Shown here: one piece after another, positions 1 to 8,662 of the stretch | Layout of the letters: every line of letters begins with the position of its first letter | How positions within the stretch are numbered: position 1 is the stretch's first letter | The notes under the pieces: model-generated | Database searches by the model: none | Seen by the model: only the letters and a program-made list of their open reading frames with translations | What the model was told of the DNA's origin: nothing | Position numbers and translations under genes: made by a program | Assembly (NCBI RefSeq): GCF_030397665.1 | Contig: NZ_JAPUBT010000014.1 | Coordinates: 68,744-132,743, forward strand | Reading direction: 5' to 3' | DNA length: 64,000 nt | Origin: Janthinobacterium sp. SUN073 | GTDB taxonomy: Bacteria; Pseudomonadota; Gammaproteobacteria; Burkholderiales; Burkholderiaceae_D

Positions 1-1038
1 GTGGCTGCAGGCGAGCTGACGTCGCGCGTGGTGGTCGAGGGCAAGGATGAAACGAGCGCGCTGCAGCAGGCGCTCAAGGACATGAACGAGAGCCTGGTGC
101 AGACGGTCAGCGACGTGCGCAATGGGACGGACACCATCACCGTGGCATCGCGCGAGATCGCCAGCGGCAATGCGGACCTGTCGGCGCGCACGGAAACGCA
201 GGCCAGTTCGCTCGAAGAGACGGCGTCGTCGATGGAAGAGCTGACGTCGACCGTGAAGCAGAACGCGGACAACGCGCGCCAGGCCAACCAGCTGGCCGTG
301 TCGGCATCGTCGGTGGCGGAGCAGGGCGGCAAGGTGGTGGCGCAAGTGGTCGATACCATGGGTTCCATCAAGGATAGCTCGCGCAAGATCGTCGACATCA
401 TCGGCGTCATTGACGGCATCGCGTTCCAGACGAATATCCTGGCGCTGAATGCGGCCGTCGAAGCGGCGCGCGCAGGCGAGCAGGGACGCGGCTTTGCGGT
501 GGTGGCGTCGGAAGTGCGCAATCTGGCGCAACGCTCCGCTGGCGCCGCGAAAGAGATCAAGGGCCTGATCGGCGACTCGGTCGACAAGGTCGATGCGGGC
601 AGCCGCCTGGTGGACGAGGCGGGACAGACCATGGGCCTGATCGTCACGTCGATCCGGCAGGTGGCCGACATCATGGGCGAGATCACGGCGGCAACGCAGG
701 AACAGAGCCATGGCATCGAGGAAGTCAACCAGGCCATCGCGCAGATGGACCAGATGACGCAGCAAAATGCGGCGCTGGTCGAGGAAGCGGCGGCGGCGGC
801 CGAAAGCATGCAGGAGCAGGCGCAGAAACTGGCCGATGCCGTCAGCATCTTCAAGCTGGACGGCGAGAGCGCGGCGCAGGCGGCAGTGCAAGCACCCGCG
901 CCGGTGAAAGCGCCGGCACGGCCGGCACCGGGTGTGCCGGCAACGACACGGCGGTTGGCAAAGACGGCGCAGGCCGGCGCGCCACCGCCTGCGAAAAAGC
1001 TGGCGGCGGCCGGCGGCGACGATTGGGAAGAGTTCTGA
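1..1038 (+). CDS. Methyl-accepting chemotaxis protein, C-terminal part (5' end outside window)
   Basis: Cytoplasmic part of a chemoreceptor whose sensor domain and membrane segments lie left of the window. The visible 345 codons begin in the second helix of a HAMP domain (to about residue 30). They continue as the long helical signalling domain. The CheA/CheW-binding hairpin tip is at about residues 130-170 and contains FQTNILALNAAVEAARAGE. An Ala/Pro-rich linker then leads to the terminal DDWEEF. In the family an NWETF-type C-terminal pentapeptide tethers CheR and CheB, so this ending fits the cheR and cheB genes downstream. Ligand specificity cannot be judged. Confidence 0.95.
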   Translation: MAAGELTSRVVVEGKDETSALQQALKDMNESLVQTVSDVRNGTDTITVASREIASGNADLSARTETQASSLEETASSMEELTSTVKQNADNARQANQLAVSASSVAEQGGKVVAQVVDTMGSIKDSSRKIVDIIGVIDGIAFQTNILALNAAVEAARAGEQGRGFAVVASEVRNLAQRSAGAAKEIKGLIGDSVDKVDAGSRLVDEAGQTMGLIVTSIRQVADIMGEITAATQEQSHGIEEVNQAIAQMDQMTQQNAALVEEAAAAAESMQEQAQKLADAVSIFKLDGESAAQAAVQAPAPVKAPARPAPGVPATTRRLAKTAQAGAPPPAKKLAAAGGDDWEEF

Positions 1039-1109
1039 CGCCAACCCGGTCCCGCTAGTTATACTTGCAAAGGCATTGGTCAGAGTAGTCATAGAGAGGT
1101 AAAAACAAA

Positions 1110-1982
1110 ATGCCGCAAACTAAAACGGATTCGGTCAAGGAATTTGATTTCACTGGCAAGGACTTCGAACGGGTCCGCGCCATGATTTACAAGCGGGCCG
1201 GCATCGCGCTGGCCGACAGCAAGCAGGAGATGGTCTACAGCCGCCTGGCCAGGCGCCTGCGCGCGACTGGCATTTCCTCGTTCGTTCGCTATCTGGACGA
1301 CCTGGAAGCGGGCCGCATGGGTGACGAGTGGGAAGCGTTCACGAATGCGCTGACGACCAACCTGACGTCGTTCTTCCGCGAGGCGCATCACTTCCCGCTG
1401 CTGGCCGAGCATGTGAAAAAACTGAGCGGTCCGATCACCATCTGGTGTTCGGCCAGTTCCACCGGCGAGGAGCCGTACTCGATCGCCATGACGGTGTGCG
1501 AGGCGTTCAATACGCTCACGCCGCCCGTCACCATCATCGCCACGGATATCGACACGAATGTGCTGGCCACGGGCGCCAATGGCGTCTACAACCTGGACCG
1601 GCTCGACAAGATGCCGGCCGACCGTGCACGGCGCTTTTTCTTGCGCGGCAAGGGTGATCGCGAGGGGCAGGTGCGGGTACGCCCGGAACTGCGCCAGATG
1701 ATCACCTTCAAGCCGCTCAACCTGCTGGCCGACAGCTGGCCCCTGACGGGACAGTTCGACGTCATCTTCTGCCGTAACGTGATGATTTATTTTGACAAGG
1801 CGACGCAGCGCAAGATCCTGTCGCGCTTTGTGCCGTTGATGAAGCCTGATGCCCTGCTGTTTGCGGGCCATTCGGAGAATTTCCTGTACGTGTCGGATTC
1901 ATTGAAGCTGCGCGGTAAAACAGTCTATGAGCTCGACCAGCCTCGGGGCGCCGCGCCCAAGGCATCGTCGCATCGTACATGA
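1110..1982 (+). CDS. cheR: CheR, chemotaxis glutamate O-methyltransferase
   Basis: Methylates glutamates on chemoreceptor signalling helices using S-adenosylmethionine, for adaptation. The 290-residue length is normal. The N-terminal all-helical CheR domain spans roughly residues 15-75. The SAM-binding domain has ASSTGEEPYSIAM at about 113-125 and the late motif FDVIFCRNVMIYF near 220. A GAGAGG sequence lies shortly before the ATG. It sits 71 bp after the MCP gene and 9 bp before cheD, so MCP-cheR-cheD reads as one operon. Confidence 0.97.
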   Translation: MPQTKTDSVKEFDFTGKDFERVRAMIYKRAGIALADSKQEMVYSRLARRLRATGISSFVRYLDDLEAGRMGDEWEAFTNALTTNLTSFFREAHHFPLLAEHVKKLSGPITIWCSASSTGEEPYSIAMTVCEAFNTLTPPVTIIATDIDTNVLATGANGVYNLDRLDKMPADRARRFFLRGKGDREGQVRVRPELRQMITFKPLNLLADSWPLTGQFDVIFCRNVMIYFDKATQRKILSRFVPLMKPDALLFAGHSENFLYVSDSLKLRGKTVYELDQPRGAAPKASSHRT

Positions 1983-1991
1983 GAGTGAAAT

Positions 1992-2600
1992 ATGAGCCTG
2001 GAATCCAAAGAGCAATTTGCCACTAACGTCTATTACGACAGGACGTTCAATTGTGACGCCGCCAAGATCTTGCCTGGTGAGTATTACTTTACCAACAAGG
2101 ACATGCTGATCGTCACCGTGCTCGGCTCCTGCGTCTCGGCCTGCATCCGTGACCGTGTCACGGGCCTGGGCGGTATGAACCATTTCATGCTGCCCGATGG
2201 CGGCAGCGATCCGAATAGCCCGATTTCCGCGTCGATGCGCTATGGCACTTACGCCATGGAGATATTGATCAACGATCTGCTGAAGGCGGGCGCGCGGCGC
2301 GAGAACATGGAAGCGAAGGTGTTTGGCGGCGGCGCCGTGCTGCGCGGCTTCACGGCGATCAACGTCGGTGAACGCAATGCGGCTTTCGTCATCAATTACC
2401 TGAAGGCGGAAAAGATGCGCGTGGTGGCCGAGGACTTGAATGACATCCACCCGCGCAAGGTGTATTTTTTCCCCCGCAGCGGCAAGGTGCTGGTGAAAAA
2501 GCTGATGCAGACGCACAACGACACGCTGGTGCGCCGCGAACTCGATTACGCAAGCCGTCTCAAGGTTGCGCCCGTGGGTGGCGAGATCGAGCTGTTCTAG
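1992..2600 (+). CDS. cheD: CheD, chemoreceptor glutamine deamidase
   Basis: Deamidates specific receptor glutamines to glutamates, creating methylation sites; in some species it also interacts with CheC. The protein has 202 residues. The expected catalytic Cys is in VLGSCVSAC (Cys47) and the His in GLGGMNHFML (His64). The C-terminal extension rich in charged residues is normal for beta-proteobacterial CheD. Spacing to cheR is 9 bp. Downstream, 165 bp containing a repeat element separate it from cheB. Confidence 0.96.
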   Translation: MSLESKEQFATNVYYDRTFNCDAAKILPGEYYFTNKDMLIVTVLGSCVSACIRDRVTGLGGMNHFMLPDGGSDPNSPISASMRYGTYAMEILINDLLKAGARRENMEAKVFGGGAVLRGFTAINVGERNAAFVINYLKAEKMRVVAEDLNDIHPRKVYFFPRSGKVLVKKLMQTHNDTLVRRELDYASRLKVAPVGGEIELF

Positions 2601-2605
2601 TAACA

Positions 2606-2717
2606 CCAGACCAAACCTACTGCGCGTCGTGCTTTGCGGCCTGCGATGCTCACCGTGCTTCAGCACGGTTGCGCTTCTTAGCCACAAATCACTGCCGCTC
2701 GCTACGGTTTTGTCTGG
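2606..2717. repeat. 112-bp element with 12-bp terminal inverted repeats
   Basis: Between cheD and cheB. The left end CCAGACCAAACC (2606-2617) is the reverse complement of the right end GGTTTTGTCTGG (2706-2717) at 11 of 12 positions. Inside is a perfect hairpin, ACCGTGCT-TC-AGCACGGT (2652-2669). No open reading frame fills it. It looks like a MITE-like or REP-like intergenic element and could form a large stem-loop in the che mRNA. The full element occurs once in the window, so mobility is inferred only from its architecture. Confidence 0.6.
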
Positions 2718-2765
2718 CGTTTTTACCGATTAAGAATAAGGGCCGCAAGGCCTGGAAGGATAACT

Positions 2766-3836
2766 ATGAAGATCAAAGTATTGATCGTGGATGATTCGGC
2801 GCTGATTCGCAGCGTCATGACGGAAATCGTGAATAGCCAGCCCGACATGGAAGTGGTGGGGGCGGCGCCCGATCCGCTGGTGGCGCGCGAGATGATCAAG
2901 CAGACCAACCCCGACGTGCTGACCCTCGACGTCGAGATGCCGAAGATGGATGGCCTCGACTTCCTGGAAAAACTGATGCGCTTGCGTCCGATGCCGGTGC
3001 TGATGGTGTCGTCGCTGACCGAGCGCGGTTCGGAAATCACCATGCGCGCGCTGGAGCTGGGCGCCGTCGATTTCGTCACCAAGCCAAAGATTTCCATCCA
3101 GAGCGGCATGCGCGAGTACACCGACATGATCGCCGACAAGATTCGCGCCGCCTCGAAGGCGCGCATCCGCGCGCGCACGCTGCCGTCGGCGGGCGACAGG
3201 GTCGCCGCACCGCTGCCTGCGCTGCGCAGCCCCTTGACGTCGAGCGAAAAGCTGATCATCGTGGGGGCGTCGACGGGCGGCACGGAAGCGATCCGCGAAT
3301 TTTTGATGCAGATGCCGTCCGATTGCCCCGGCATCCTGATCACGCAGCACATGCCGGAAGGCTTTACGCGTTCGTTTGCGCGCCGCCTCGATTCGCTGTG
3401 CAAGATCTCGGTGCAGGAAGCGGCAGGCGGCGAAAGGGTGCTGCCCGGCCACGCCTACATCGCGCCTGGCCATTCGCACCTGACCCTGACGCGCAGCGGC
3501 GCCAACTACATGACCAAGATCGACCAGGGTGAACCGGTCAACCGCCACCGTCCCTCGGTCGATGTGCTGTTCCGTTCGGCCGCGCAATCGGCGGGTAAAA
3601 ATGCCGTCGGCGTGATCCTGACCGGCATGGGCAAGGATGGCGCACAAGGCATGTTGGAGATGAAGGCCGCAGGAGCGTATAATTTTGCGCAGGATGAAGC
3701 CAGTTGCGTGGTGTTCGGCATGCCGCGCGAGGCGATCGCCATCGGTGCTACGCATGAGGTCGGCGCTCTGACGGCGTTGCCCGGCATGGTGTTGGGACAC
3801 CTGGCTGCGCATGGCATGCGTGCTTTGCGCGTGTAA
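2766..3836 (+). CDS. cheB: CheB, chemotaxis protein-glutamate methylesterase
   Basis: Response-regulator methylesterase that removes receptor methyl groups, opposing CheR. The receiver domain is residues 1-120, with acidic pocket VDDSA and phospho-acceptor Asp55 in LTLDVEMPKMDG. A linker leads to the esterase domain (about 160-350). Its catalytic triad is visible as Ser169 in VGASTGG, His195 in ITQHMPEGF and Asp291 in GMGKDGAQ. A GGAAGG site lies just before the ATG. Length (356) is typical. Confidence 0.97.
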   Translation: MKIKVLIVDDSALIRSVMTEIVNSQPDMEVVGAAPDPLVAREMIKQTNPDVLTLDVEMPKMDGLDFLEKLMRLRPMPVLMVSSLTERGSEITMRALELGAVDFVTKPKISIQSGMREYTDMIADKIRAASKARIRARTLPSAGDRVAAPLPALRSPLTSSEKLIIVGASTGGTEAIREFLMQMPSDCPGILITQHMPEGFTRSFARRLDSLCKISVQEAAGGERVLPGHAYIAPGHSHLTLTRSGANYMTKIDQGEPVNRHRPSVDVLFRSAAQSAGKNAVGVILTGMGKDGAQGMLEMKAAGAYNFAQDEASCVVFGMPREAIAIGATHEVGALTALPGMVLGHLAAHGMRALRV

Positions 3837-3983
3837 GCCACGTTTTGTATGATCTGGGGCAAGTTTGTTCGCCTAAAAGCAACGAAAATGCTATCCTACA
3901 ACTTGCTGCCGTAGTGTCGACCATAATGTCGGCATTCATGTCGATATTATTAACAAACCGCTACAGAAACAACGGAGTTATTC

Positions 3984-4382
3984 ATGGCTGATCCAAAGAT
4001 GAAATTTTTAGTCGTTGACGATTTTTCGACGATGCGCCGCATTGTCCGGAATCTGTTGAAGGAACTGGGTTATGCCAACGTCGATGAGGCGGAAGACGGC
4101 GTGATGGGCCTGGCCAAGCTGCGCGCGGAATCCTACGATTTCGTCGTCTCGGACTGGAACATGCCTAATATGGATGGCCTGACGATGCTGCAGCATATCC
4201 GCGCCGATCCCGCACTGGCCAAGCTGCCCGTGCTGATGGTGACCGCCGAAGCGAAAAAAGAAAACATCATCGCCGCCGCGCAAGCTGGCGCCAGCGGTTA
4301 TGTTGTCAAGCCGTTCACGGCCGCGACCCTCGATGAAAAGCTGAACAAGATTTTCGAGAAGCTGGAAAAAGCCGGCGCCTGA
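3984..4382 (+). CDS. cheY: CheY, chemotaxis response regulator
   Basis: Single receiver domain of 132 residues that, when phosphorylated by CheA, binds the flagellar switch. Asp12/Asp13 (VVDDFS), phospho-acceptor Asp57 (VVSDWNMPNMDG), Thr87 (MVTAEA) and Lys109 (VVKPF) are all present. It is 147 bp after cheB with room for its own promoter. It is followed at once by a strong bidirectional terminator. No cheZ is adjacent, although cheY and cheZ are often neighbours. Confidence 0.97.
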   Translation: MADPKMKFLVVDDFSTMRRIVRNLLKELGYANVDEAEDGVMGLAKLRAESYDFVVSDWNMPNMDGLTMLQHIRADPALAKLPVLMVTAEAKKENIIAAAQAGASGYVVKPFTAATLDEKLNKIFEKLEKAGA

Positions 4383-4401
4383 TCACGGTTTGAACCGCTT
4401 C

Positions 4402-4441
4402 AAAAAAAACGCTGCCAGTGCGAACTGGCAGCGTTTTTTTT
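4402..4441. terminator. Bidirectional intrinsic terminator between cheY and the SDR gene
   Basis: Hairpin with arms AACGCTGCCAGT and ACTGGCAGCGTT and a 4-nt loop, flanked by A8 on the left and T8 on the right. Both converging transcripts would therefore end in a U-run. Confidence 0.92.
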
Positions 4442-4459
4442 CGTTGGCCTGCACCTTGC

Positions 4460-5212
4460 TTACACCAGGCCGCCGTTGGCGCGCAAGGTCTGGCCATTCA
4501 CCCAGCGGCCGTCGGGGCCAGCCAGAAAGGCCACGGCGGCGGCGATATCGTCCGGTGTGCCCAGGCGCTCCAGGGGCGCCATCTTGCTCATGCGTTCTAT
4601 CATTTCCGCCGTCTTGCCGTTCAAGAACAGGTCCGTGGCCGTGGGGCCAGGGGCGATGGCGTTGACGGTGATGTTCTTGCCGCGCAATTCCTTGGCGAAG
4701 ATAGTCGTCATCGTCTCAATGGCGGCCTTGCTGGCGCCATAGATGCTGTAGCCGGGCAGGGCCAGGCCAATCACGCTGCTCGAGAAGTTGACCACGCTGC
4801 CGCCGTGGCGCAAGCGCGTCGCCGCCTGGCGCATGGTGTTGAAGCTGCCCTTGACATTGATGGCGAACAGGCTGTCGAAGGTGGCGTCGTCCGTGTCGGC
4901 CAGGGCAGGCAGCGCGGGCGGCATGATGCCGGCGTTGTTGACCAGCACGTCGACGCCGCCGAAGGCCGCTTCGGCCGCATCGAACAGCGCTTGCACGTCG
5001 CCCGCATCGGCCACGTTGGCCTTGACTGCGATGGCGGCGCCGCCGTCGGCAAGCATGCTTGCCACCAGCTCGTCTGCCGCCGCCTTGCCGCTGGCGTAAT
5101 TGACGACGACCTGCATGCCGTCGCGCGCCAGGCGGCGGGCGATGGCCGCGCCGATGCCGCGCGAGGCGCCCGTGACGATGGCGACCCTGGCTGGGGTGAG
5201 TATGGTATTCAT
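4460..5212 (-). CDS. SDR-family NAD(P)-dependent oxidoreductase
   Basis: Classical short-chain dehydrogenase of 250 residues. The cofactor motif TGASRGIG is at 14-21 and the structural NNAG at 92-95. The catalytic Ser is in NFSSS (143-147) and YGASK supplies Tyr158 and Lys162. It resembles FabG-like 3-ketoacyl-ACP reductases, but nothing nearby belongs to fatty-acid synthesis, so the substrate is unknown. Monocistronic by position: a terminator follows it and 292 bp separate it from the next divergent gene. That gap holds a perfect palindrome, AAAGTTAACTTT (5417-5428), and nothing else recognised. Confidence 0.9.
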   Translation of the reverse strand: MNTILTPARVAIVTGASRGIGAAIARRLARDGMQVVVNYASGKAAADELVASMLADGGAAIAVKANVADAGDVQALFDAAEAAFGGVDVLVNNAGIMPPALPALADTDDATFDSLFAINVKGSFNTMRQAATRLRHGGSVVNFSSSVIGLALPGYSIYGASKAAIETMTTIFAKELRGKNITVNAIAPGPTATDLFLNGKTAEMIERMSKMAPLERLGTPDDIAAAVAFLAGPDGRWVNGQTLRANGGLV

Positions 5213-5504
5213 GCTGCTTCTCCTGTCGGGTGGAAGGTCCGCGTGGTGTGTCCGCGAGCCGGTATGGCGATTGTGATCTTTATTGTTGCGTGGATAAAGA
5301 CTGATTTGATGGTTTCAGTGTGCAATTCAGATCAACAATCCTGCACAAGTCACGGTGCCAGCGGTCGGGCAAAAGCTGCCATGCAGCTGATTGCTACGTG
5401 GAATGAAATATTTCCCAAAGTTAACTTTACACGTCAACTAAAGTGGCTCATGATCGCTGCACTATTCCACCTCTGTCCCCGCCCCCGACAAGAAGGAGCG
5501 CCAC

Positions 5505-5960
5505 ATGCGCCGAGCACCCGTATTATTCCTTGCCCTGAGCACGGCCTTGCTGGCAGCTTGCGGCGTGAGCCTTGAGCAAACCAGCGTCGCCCCTGTCGCG
5601 CCTGCCGTCGCGGAGGCGCCGGAGCCGGCCGCGCAGTTGCCTGCCGATAGCGATGGCCGGCATGCCTATCTGCACCGCGTGGGTGGCCATGATTATGTCA
5701 GCCTGAGCCAACATGGCCCGCAGGGCGGCTTGCCGATACTCACAGGGGCGCAGCGCGGTGCGCACGCCATCCGTCTGCTGGCAGCCGATCCGGCCCAGGC
5801 ACGGGCCATCCTGCGCAGCCTGAGGCTGCCTGCGAACCAGCGCAAGCTGTGGGCGGGCGAGGAAATCGTGCTCGATGCGGCCAGCTATGACATGTTGCAA
5901 GCGGCACGCGGCCATCACAAACTGCTGTTTGCCGAGCTCAAGTTGGTAGGGATGGAGTAG
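5505..5960 (+). CDS. Small predicted lipoprotein of unknown function
   Basis: 151 residues. A basic N-terminus and hydrophobic stretch end in the lipobox LLAAC (Cys19), predicting a lipid-anchored envelope protein. A low-complexity Ala/Pro/Val/Glu segment (about 25-45) acts as a linker. The remaining ~100 residues show no family I recognise. AAGGAG lies 8 nt before the ATG (AAGGAGCGCCACATG). No operon partner: it diverges from the SDR gene and converges on panC. Confidence 0.7.
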   Translation: MRRAPVLFLALSTALLAACGVSLEQTSVAPVAPAVAEAPEPAAQLPADSDGRHAYLHRVGGHDYVSLSQHGPQGGLPILTGAQRGAHAIRLLAADPAQARAILRSLRLPANQRKLWAGEEIVLDAASYDMLQAARGHHKLLFAELKLVGME

Positions 5961-5970
5961 TCGATAAAGA

Positions 5971-5992
5971 AACGGGGCCGAATGGCCCCGTT
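5971..5992 (-). terminator. Terminator for the panC transcript
   Basis: Hairpin AACGGGGCC-GAAT-GGCCCCGTT. On the minus strand it is followed by TTTCTTT, so it best serves the leftward scpA-panC transcript. It may also stop the rightward lipoprotein mRNA. Confidence 0.75.
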
Positions 5993-6002
5993 GTGACAAT
6001 GC

Positions 6003-6842
6003 TTAAATTTCCAGGTTGTCGATGAGTCTGGTTTGGCCCAGCTTGGCCGCAGCCAGCACCACCAGCGGTTCGCCGGCGGCCAGTTCGGCGGCGCTTGGCG
6101 CTTGCAGGTTGGCGCGCTTGCGCACGGCGATGTAGTCCGATTTCCAGCCGCGGCCGTCGAGCAGTTGCATGGCAGCCTGTTCCAGTTCGCCCACGGCCAG
6201 GTTACCCTTGCGTACTTCCTCGGCCACGAAATTAAGTCCCTTGTACAGCTCCGGCGCTTCCGCGCGTTCGCTTTCCGACAGGTACATATTGCGCGACGAT
6301 AAGGCCAGGCCATCGTCGGCCCGGTACGTTTCGGCGGCGATGATTTCCGTTGGCAGCGCGAACTGGCGCGCCATGTTGCGGATGATCATCAGTTGCTGGT
6401 AATCCTTCTTGCCGAACACGGCCACTCGCGGACCCACGCACGAGAACAGCTTGGTGACGACCGTGCACACGCCTTCGAAGAAGCCGGGACGGAATTCCCC
6501 TTCCAGGGTATTGCCCAGGTCATCGGGCGGGCGCACGCGGTATTCCTGCGGTTCCGGGTAGAGTTCCTTTTCCGTCGGCGCGAACAGCACGTACACGCCT
6601 TCCTTTTCCAGCTTGGCGACGTCGGCCGCCATGGTGCGCGGATATTTTTCGAAGTCTTCGTTCGGGCCGAATTGCAGGCGGTTCACGAAGATCGAGGCGA
6701 CGACGGGGTCGCCATGCTTGCGCGCCAGGCGCATCAGCGACAGATGGCCTTCGTGCAGGTTGCCCATGGTGGGGACGAACGCCGTGCGCAGCTGTCCGCT
6801 GAGCTGGTCGCGCAATTCTTCGATGTCGGAAATAATTTTCAT
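6003..6842 (-). CDS. panC: Pantothenate synthetase
   Basis: ATP-dependent condensation of pantoate with beta-alanine to make pantothenate, the precursor of coenzyme A. 279 residues, normal length. The HIGH-like motif is MGNLHEGHLSL (about 26-36). Further family motifs are FVNRLQFGPNEDF, KKDYQQLMIIRNM and LSSRNMYLS. It is the last gene of a leftward run DUF3460-scpA-panC, with 54 bp between scpA and panC. panB and panD are not in the window. Confidence 0.97.
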   Translation of the reverse strand: MKIISDIEELRDQLSGQLRTAFVPTMGNLHEGHLSLMRLARKHGDPVVASIFVNRLQFGPNEDFEKYPRTMAADVAKLEKEGVYVLFAPTEKELYPEPQEYRVRPPDDLGNTLEGEFRPGFFEGVCTVVTKLFSCVGPRVAVFGKKDYQQLMIIRNMARQFALPTEIIAAETYRADDGLALSSRNMYLSESERAEAPELYKGLNFVAEEVRKGNLAVGELEQAAMQLLDGRGWKSDYIAVRKRANLQAPSAAELAAGEPLVVLAAAKLGQTRLIDNLEI

Positions 6843-6896
6843 GGATTGCTTTCGCTAAAACCCCGTTGTACGGTGGTCAGTGACAAAGGGAAGGGA

Positions 6897-7829
6897 TCAG
6901 GCGGGCGAATACGCCAGCCGGACGTAGATGGGGGCAAACGGTTCTGCCTGCGTGATTTCGATCAGGGTTTCCTTGGCCAGTTCCAGCAAGGCCACGAAAT
7001 TGACCACCACCACGGGCACGCCGCCGGCAATGTCGAACAGCTCGCTGAACTCGACGAAGCGCGACGACTGCAAATGGCGCAGGATGCTCGACATGTGCTC
7101 GCGCACGGACAGTTCCTGGCGGCTGATGCGGTGGTGTTGGGTCAATTTGGCGCGTTTCAGCACGTCGAGCCAGGCCTGCTGCAAGTCCACCGGTTCCACG
7201 TCGGGCCAGGTGGGTGTCAGGCTTTGCTCGATGAAAATCTGCGTGCGCACGAAATCGCGCTCGAACTGGGGAATGGTGTTCAGGTCGTAGGCGGCTAGCT
7301 TGATCTGCTCGTACTCGAGCAGGCGGCGCACCAGTTCGGCACGTGGATCGCCGCCGTCTTCCTCGACGTCGCTCTTGCGCGAAGGCAAGAGCATGCGCGA
7401 CTTGATCTCGATCAACATGGCCGCCATCAGCAGGTACTCGGCGGCCAGTTCCAGGTTGCTCACGCGGATCTGGTCGACATATTTCAGATATTGCAGGGTC
7501 ACCTGCGCCATCGGAATATCGAGAATGTTGAAGTTTTGCTTGCGGATCAGGTAGAGCAGCAAGTCAAGCGGGCCTTCGAAGGCTTCGAGGAAGATTTCCA
7601 GCGCGTCCGGCGGGATGTATAAATCCGTCGGCATGCGCAGCATCGGTTCGCCATACAAGCGTACGATGCCTGGCGGCTCGGCGGCGGGCGCCGCGTCCGT
7701 GAGCGCTGTTGCAGATGCTGCAGGGTCGCCGCTGCCGTCGCCGCCAGTGGCGGGTTCGGGCGACTCGATGACCGCGTTCACGTCCTGGGCGTCCTGCCCG
7801 GGCGTGCCCGCCGACTCTTCAGGCAGCAT
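6897..7829 (-). CDS. scpA: ScpA, segregation and condensation protein A
   Basis: Kleisin subunit that bridges SMC heads and acts in chromosome condensation. 310 residues. An Ala/Pro/Asp-rich N-terminal tail of about 75 residues is longer than in many ScpA. The core starts around LEIFLEAFEGPLDLLLYLIRK and contains LEYEQIKLAAYDL. The C-terminal winged-helix-like part ends near the terminus (VVVNFVALLELAKE). scpB is not adjacent. The ATG is 17 bp after the DUF3460 stop, so the two are co-transcribed. Confidence 0.95.
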   Translation of the reverse strand: MLPEESAGTPGQDAQDVNAVIESPEPATGGDGSGDPAASATALTDAAPAAEPPGIVRLYGEPMLRMPTDLYIPPDALEIFLEAFEGPLDLLLYLIRKQNFNILDIPMAQVTLQYLKYVDQIRVSNLELAAEYLLMAAMLIEIKSRMLLPSRKSDVEEDGGDPRAELVRRLLEYEQIKLAAYDLNTIPQFERDFVRTQIFIEQSLTPTWPDVEPVDLQQAWLDVLKRAKLTQHHRISRQELSVREHMSSILRHLQSSRFVEFSELFDIAGGVPVVVVNFVALLELAKETLIEITQAEPFAPIYVRLAYSPA

Positions 7830-7846
7830 CGTGCCGGTTCCAGATC

Positions 7847-8056
7847 TTAGTTCTTGTTCTGGTAAACGTAAGCCTGTTGCTTGACAGCCGATGCCAGCTG
7901 GCGTTCCTGCTCATCGATGCTGACGGGCGGCTTGTCCCACAGCAGGGCGCGGCCCGCTTGCTGGCCCGCTTCCATGCCAGGATTCTTGGCCTTCAGTTCA
8001 GCGATGAACAAGGTGTGGTCGGATACGTAGTTGTTGTGTTTTGCAGGCAGTTTCAT
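7847..8056 (-). CDS. DUF3460 family small protein
   Basis: 69-residue protein of a small beta-proteobacterial family (DUF3460), function unknown. Family features seen are NNYVSDHTLFIAELK near the N-terminus, AGRALLWDKPP in the middle and QQAYVYQNK at the end. I place the start at the internal ATG (8056) because AGAAGAG lies just upstream and family homology begins there. An upstream in-frame start at 8140 would add an unconserved tail. It heads the scpA-panC operon. Confidence 0.85.
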   Translation of the reverse strand: MKLPAKHNNYVSDHTLFIAELKAKNPGMEAGQQAGRALLWDKPPVSIDEQERQLASAVKQQAYVYQNKN

Positions 8057-8164
8057 ATTCTCTTCTGAGTGTCTTATAGGTAAGGTCAGCCGGCCGTATT
8101 CTACCGCGCCGTGCCGCCTGGCGGGTTGTTGTATCGGCAAGTCCGGGGGCGAAATTGCTAAAAA

Positions 8165-8647
8165 TCAATAACGCAACAAACGCCGCATCACCATCGGCGC
8201 CGGCTCGGCGGGGTTGGCGTGCGAATATTCCAGTTCTTCGGCCAGGTCGAATTCGAAGGCCGCATAAAAATCGATCAGTTTGCGCTGGTCGCGCCGCACG
8301 GCCAGGCGCAATTCCTCGGCCTGGCACGACAGGCCGTGATGAATGATGGCTTCGAGCAAGTGCTGCGAGACGTGGCTGCCCCGGTAGGCGGGCAGCACAC
8401 CCATGCGTGAAATCTTCCAGATGGCGGGGTCGCTGTCGAGCGGCATCCAGCGCAGCGAACCGGCTGGAATGTCGTCGATCAGCAACAAAAAACCGCCGCC
8501 GTGGCGCAATTGCGCTTCCACTTGCTGCGCCGTCTCGTGGTGCCCGCTGGACGAGGCGGCCACCTTGCCGGCCCACGCGGCGCGGGTCAGTTCGGCCATC
8601 AGTTGTGCATCGGCATTTGTTGCTTCGCGCACCACGATATTCATCAT
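8165..8647 (-). CDS. GNAT family N-acetyltransferase
   Basis: 160-residue single-domain acetyltransferase. The acetyl-CoA-binding beta4-alpha3 region is around residues 80-100 (MGVLPAYRGSHVSQHLLEA). It carries RGSHVS in place of the canonical Q/R-x-x-G-x-G/A loop. The C-terminal FYAAFEFDLAEE matches the usual Y-x-x-x-G-F position, with Ala-Phe instead of Gly-Phe. The acceptor is unknown. It lies 15 bp downstream of metG on the same strand order (metG stops at 8663), so it is probably co-transcribed with metG. Confidence 0.85.
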   Translation of the reverse strand: MMNIVVREATNADAQLMAELTRAAWAGKVAASSSGHHETAQQVEAQLRHGGGFLLLIDDIPAGSLRWMPLDSDPAIWKISRMGVLPAYRGSHVSQHLLEAIIHHGLSCQAEELRLAVRRDQRKLIDFYAAFEFDLAEELEYSHANPAEPAPMVMRRLLRY

Positions 8648-8662
8648 CGGTCCTTGTGGGGC

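Noticed and set aside
5417..5428. Palindrome AAAGTTAACTTT upstream of the lipoprotein gene as an operator
   Set aside because: Only 12 bp and AT-rich; short enough to arise by chance, with no second site or regulator nearby.
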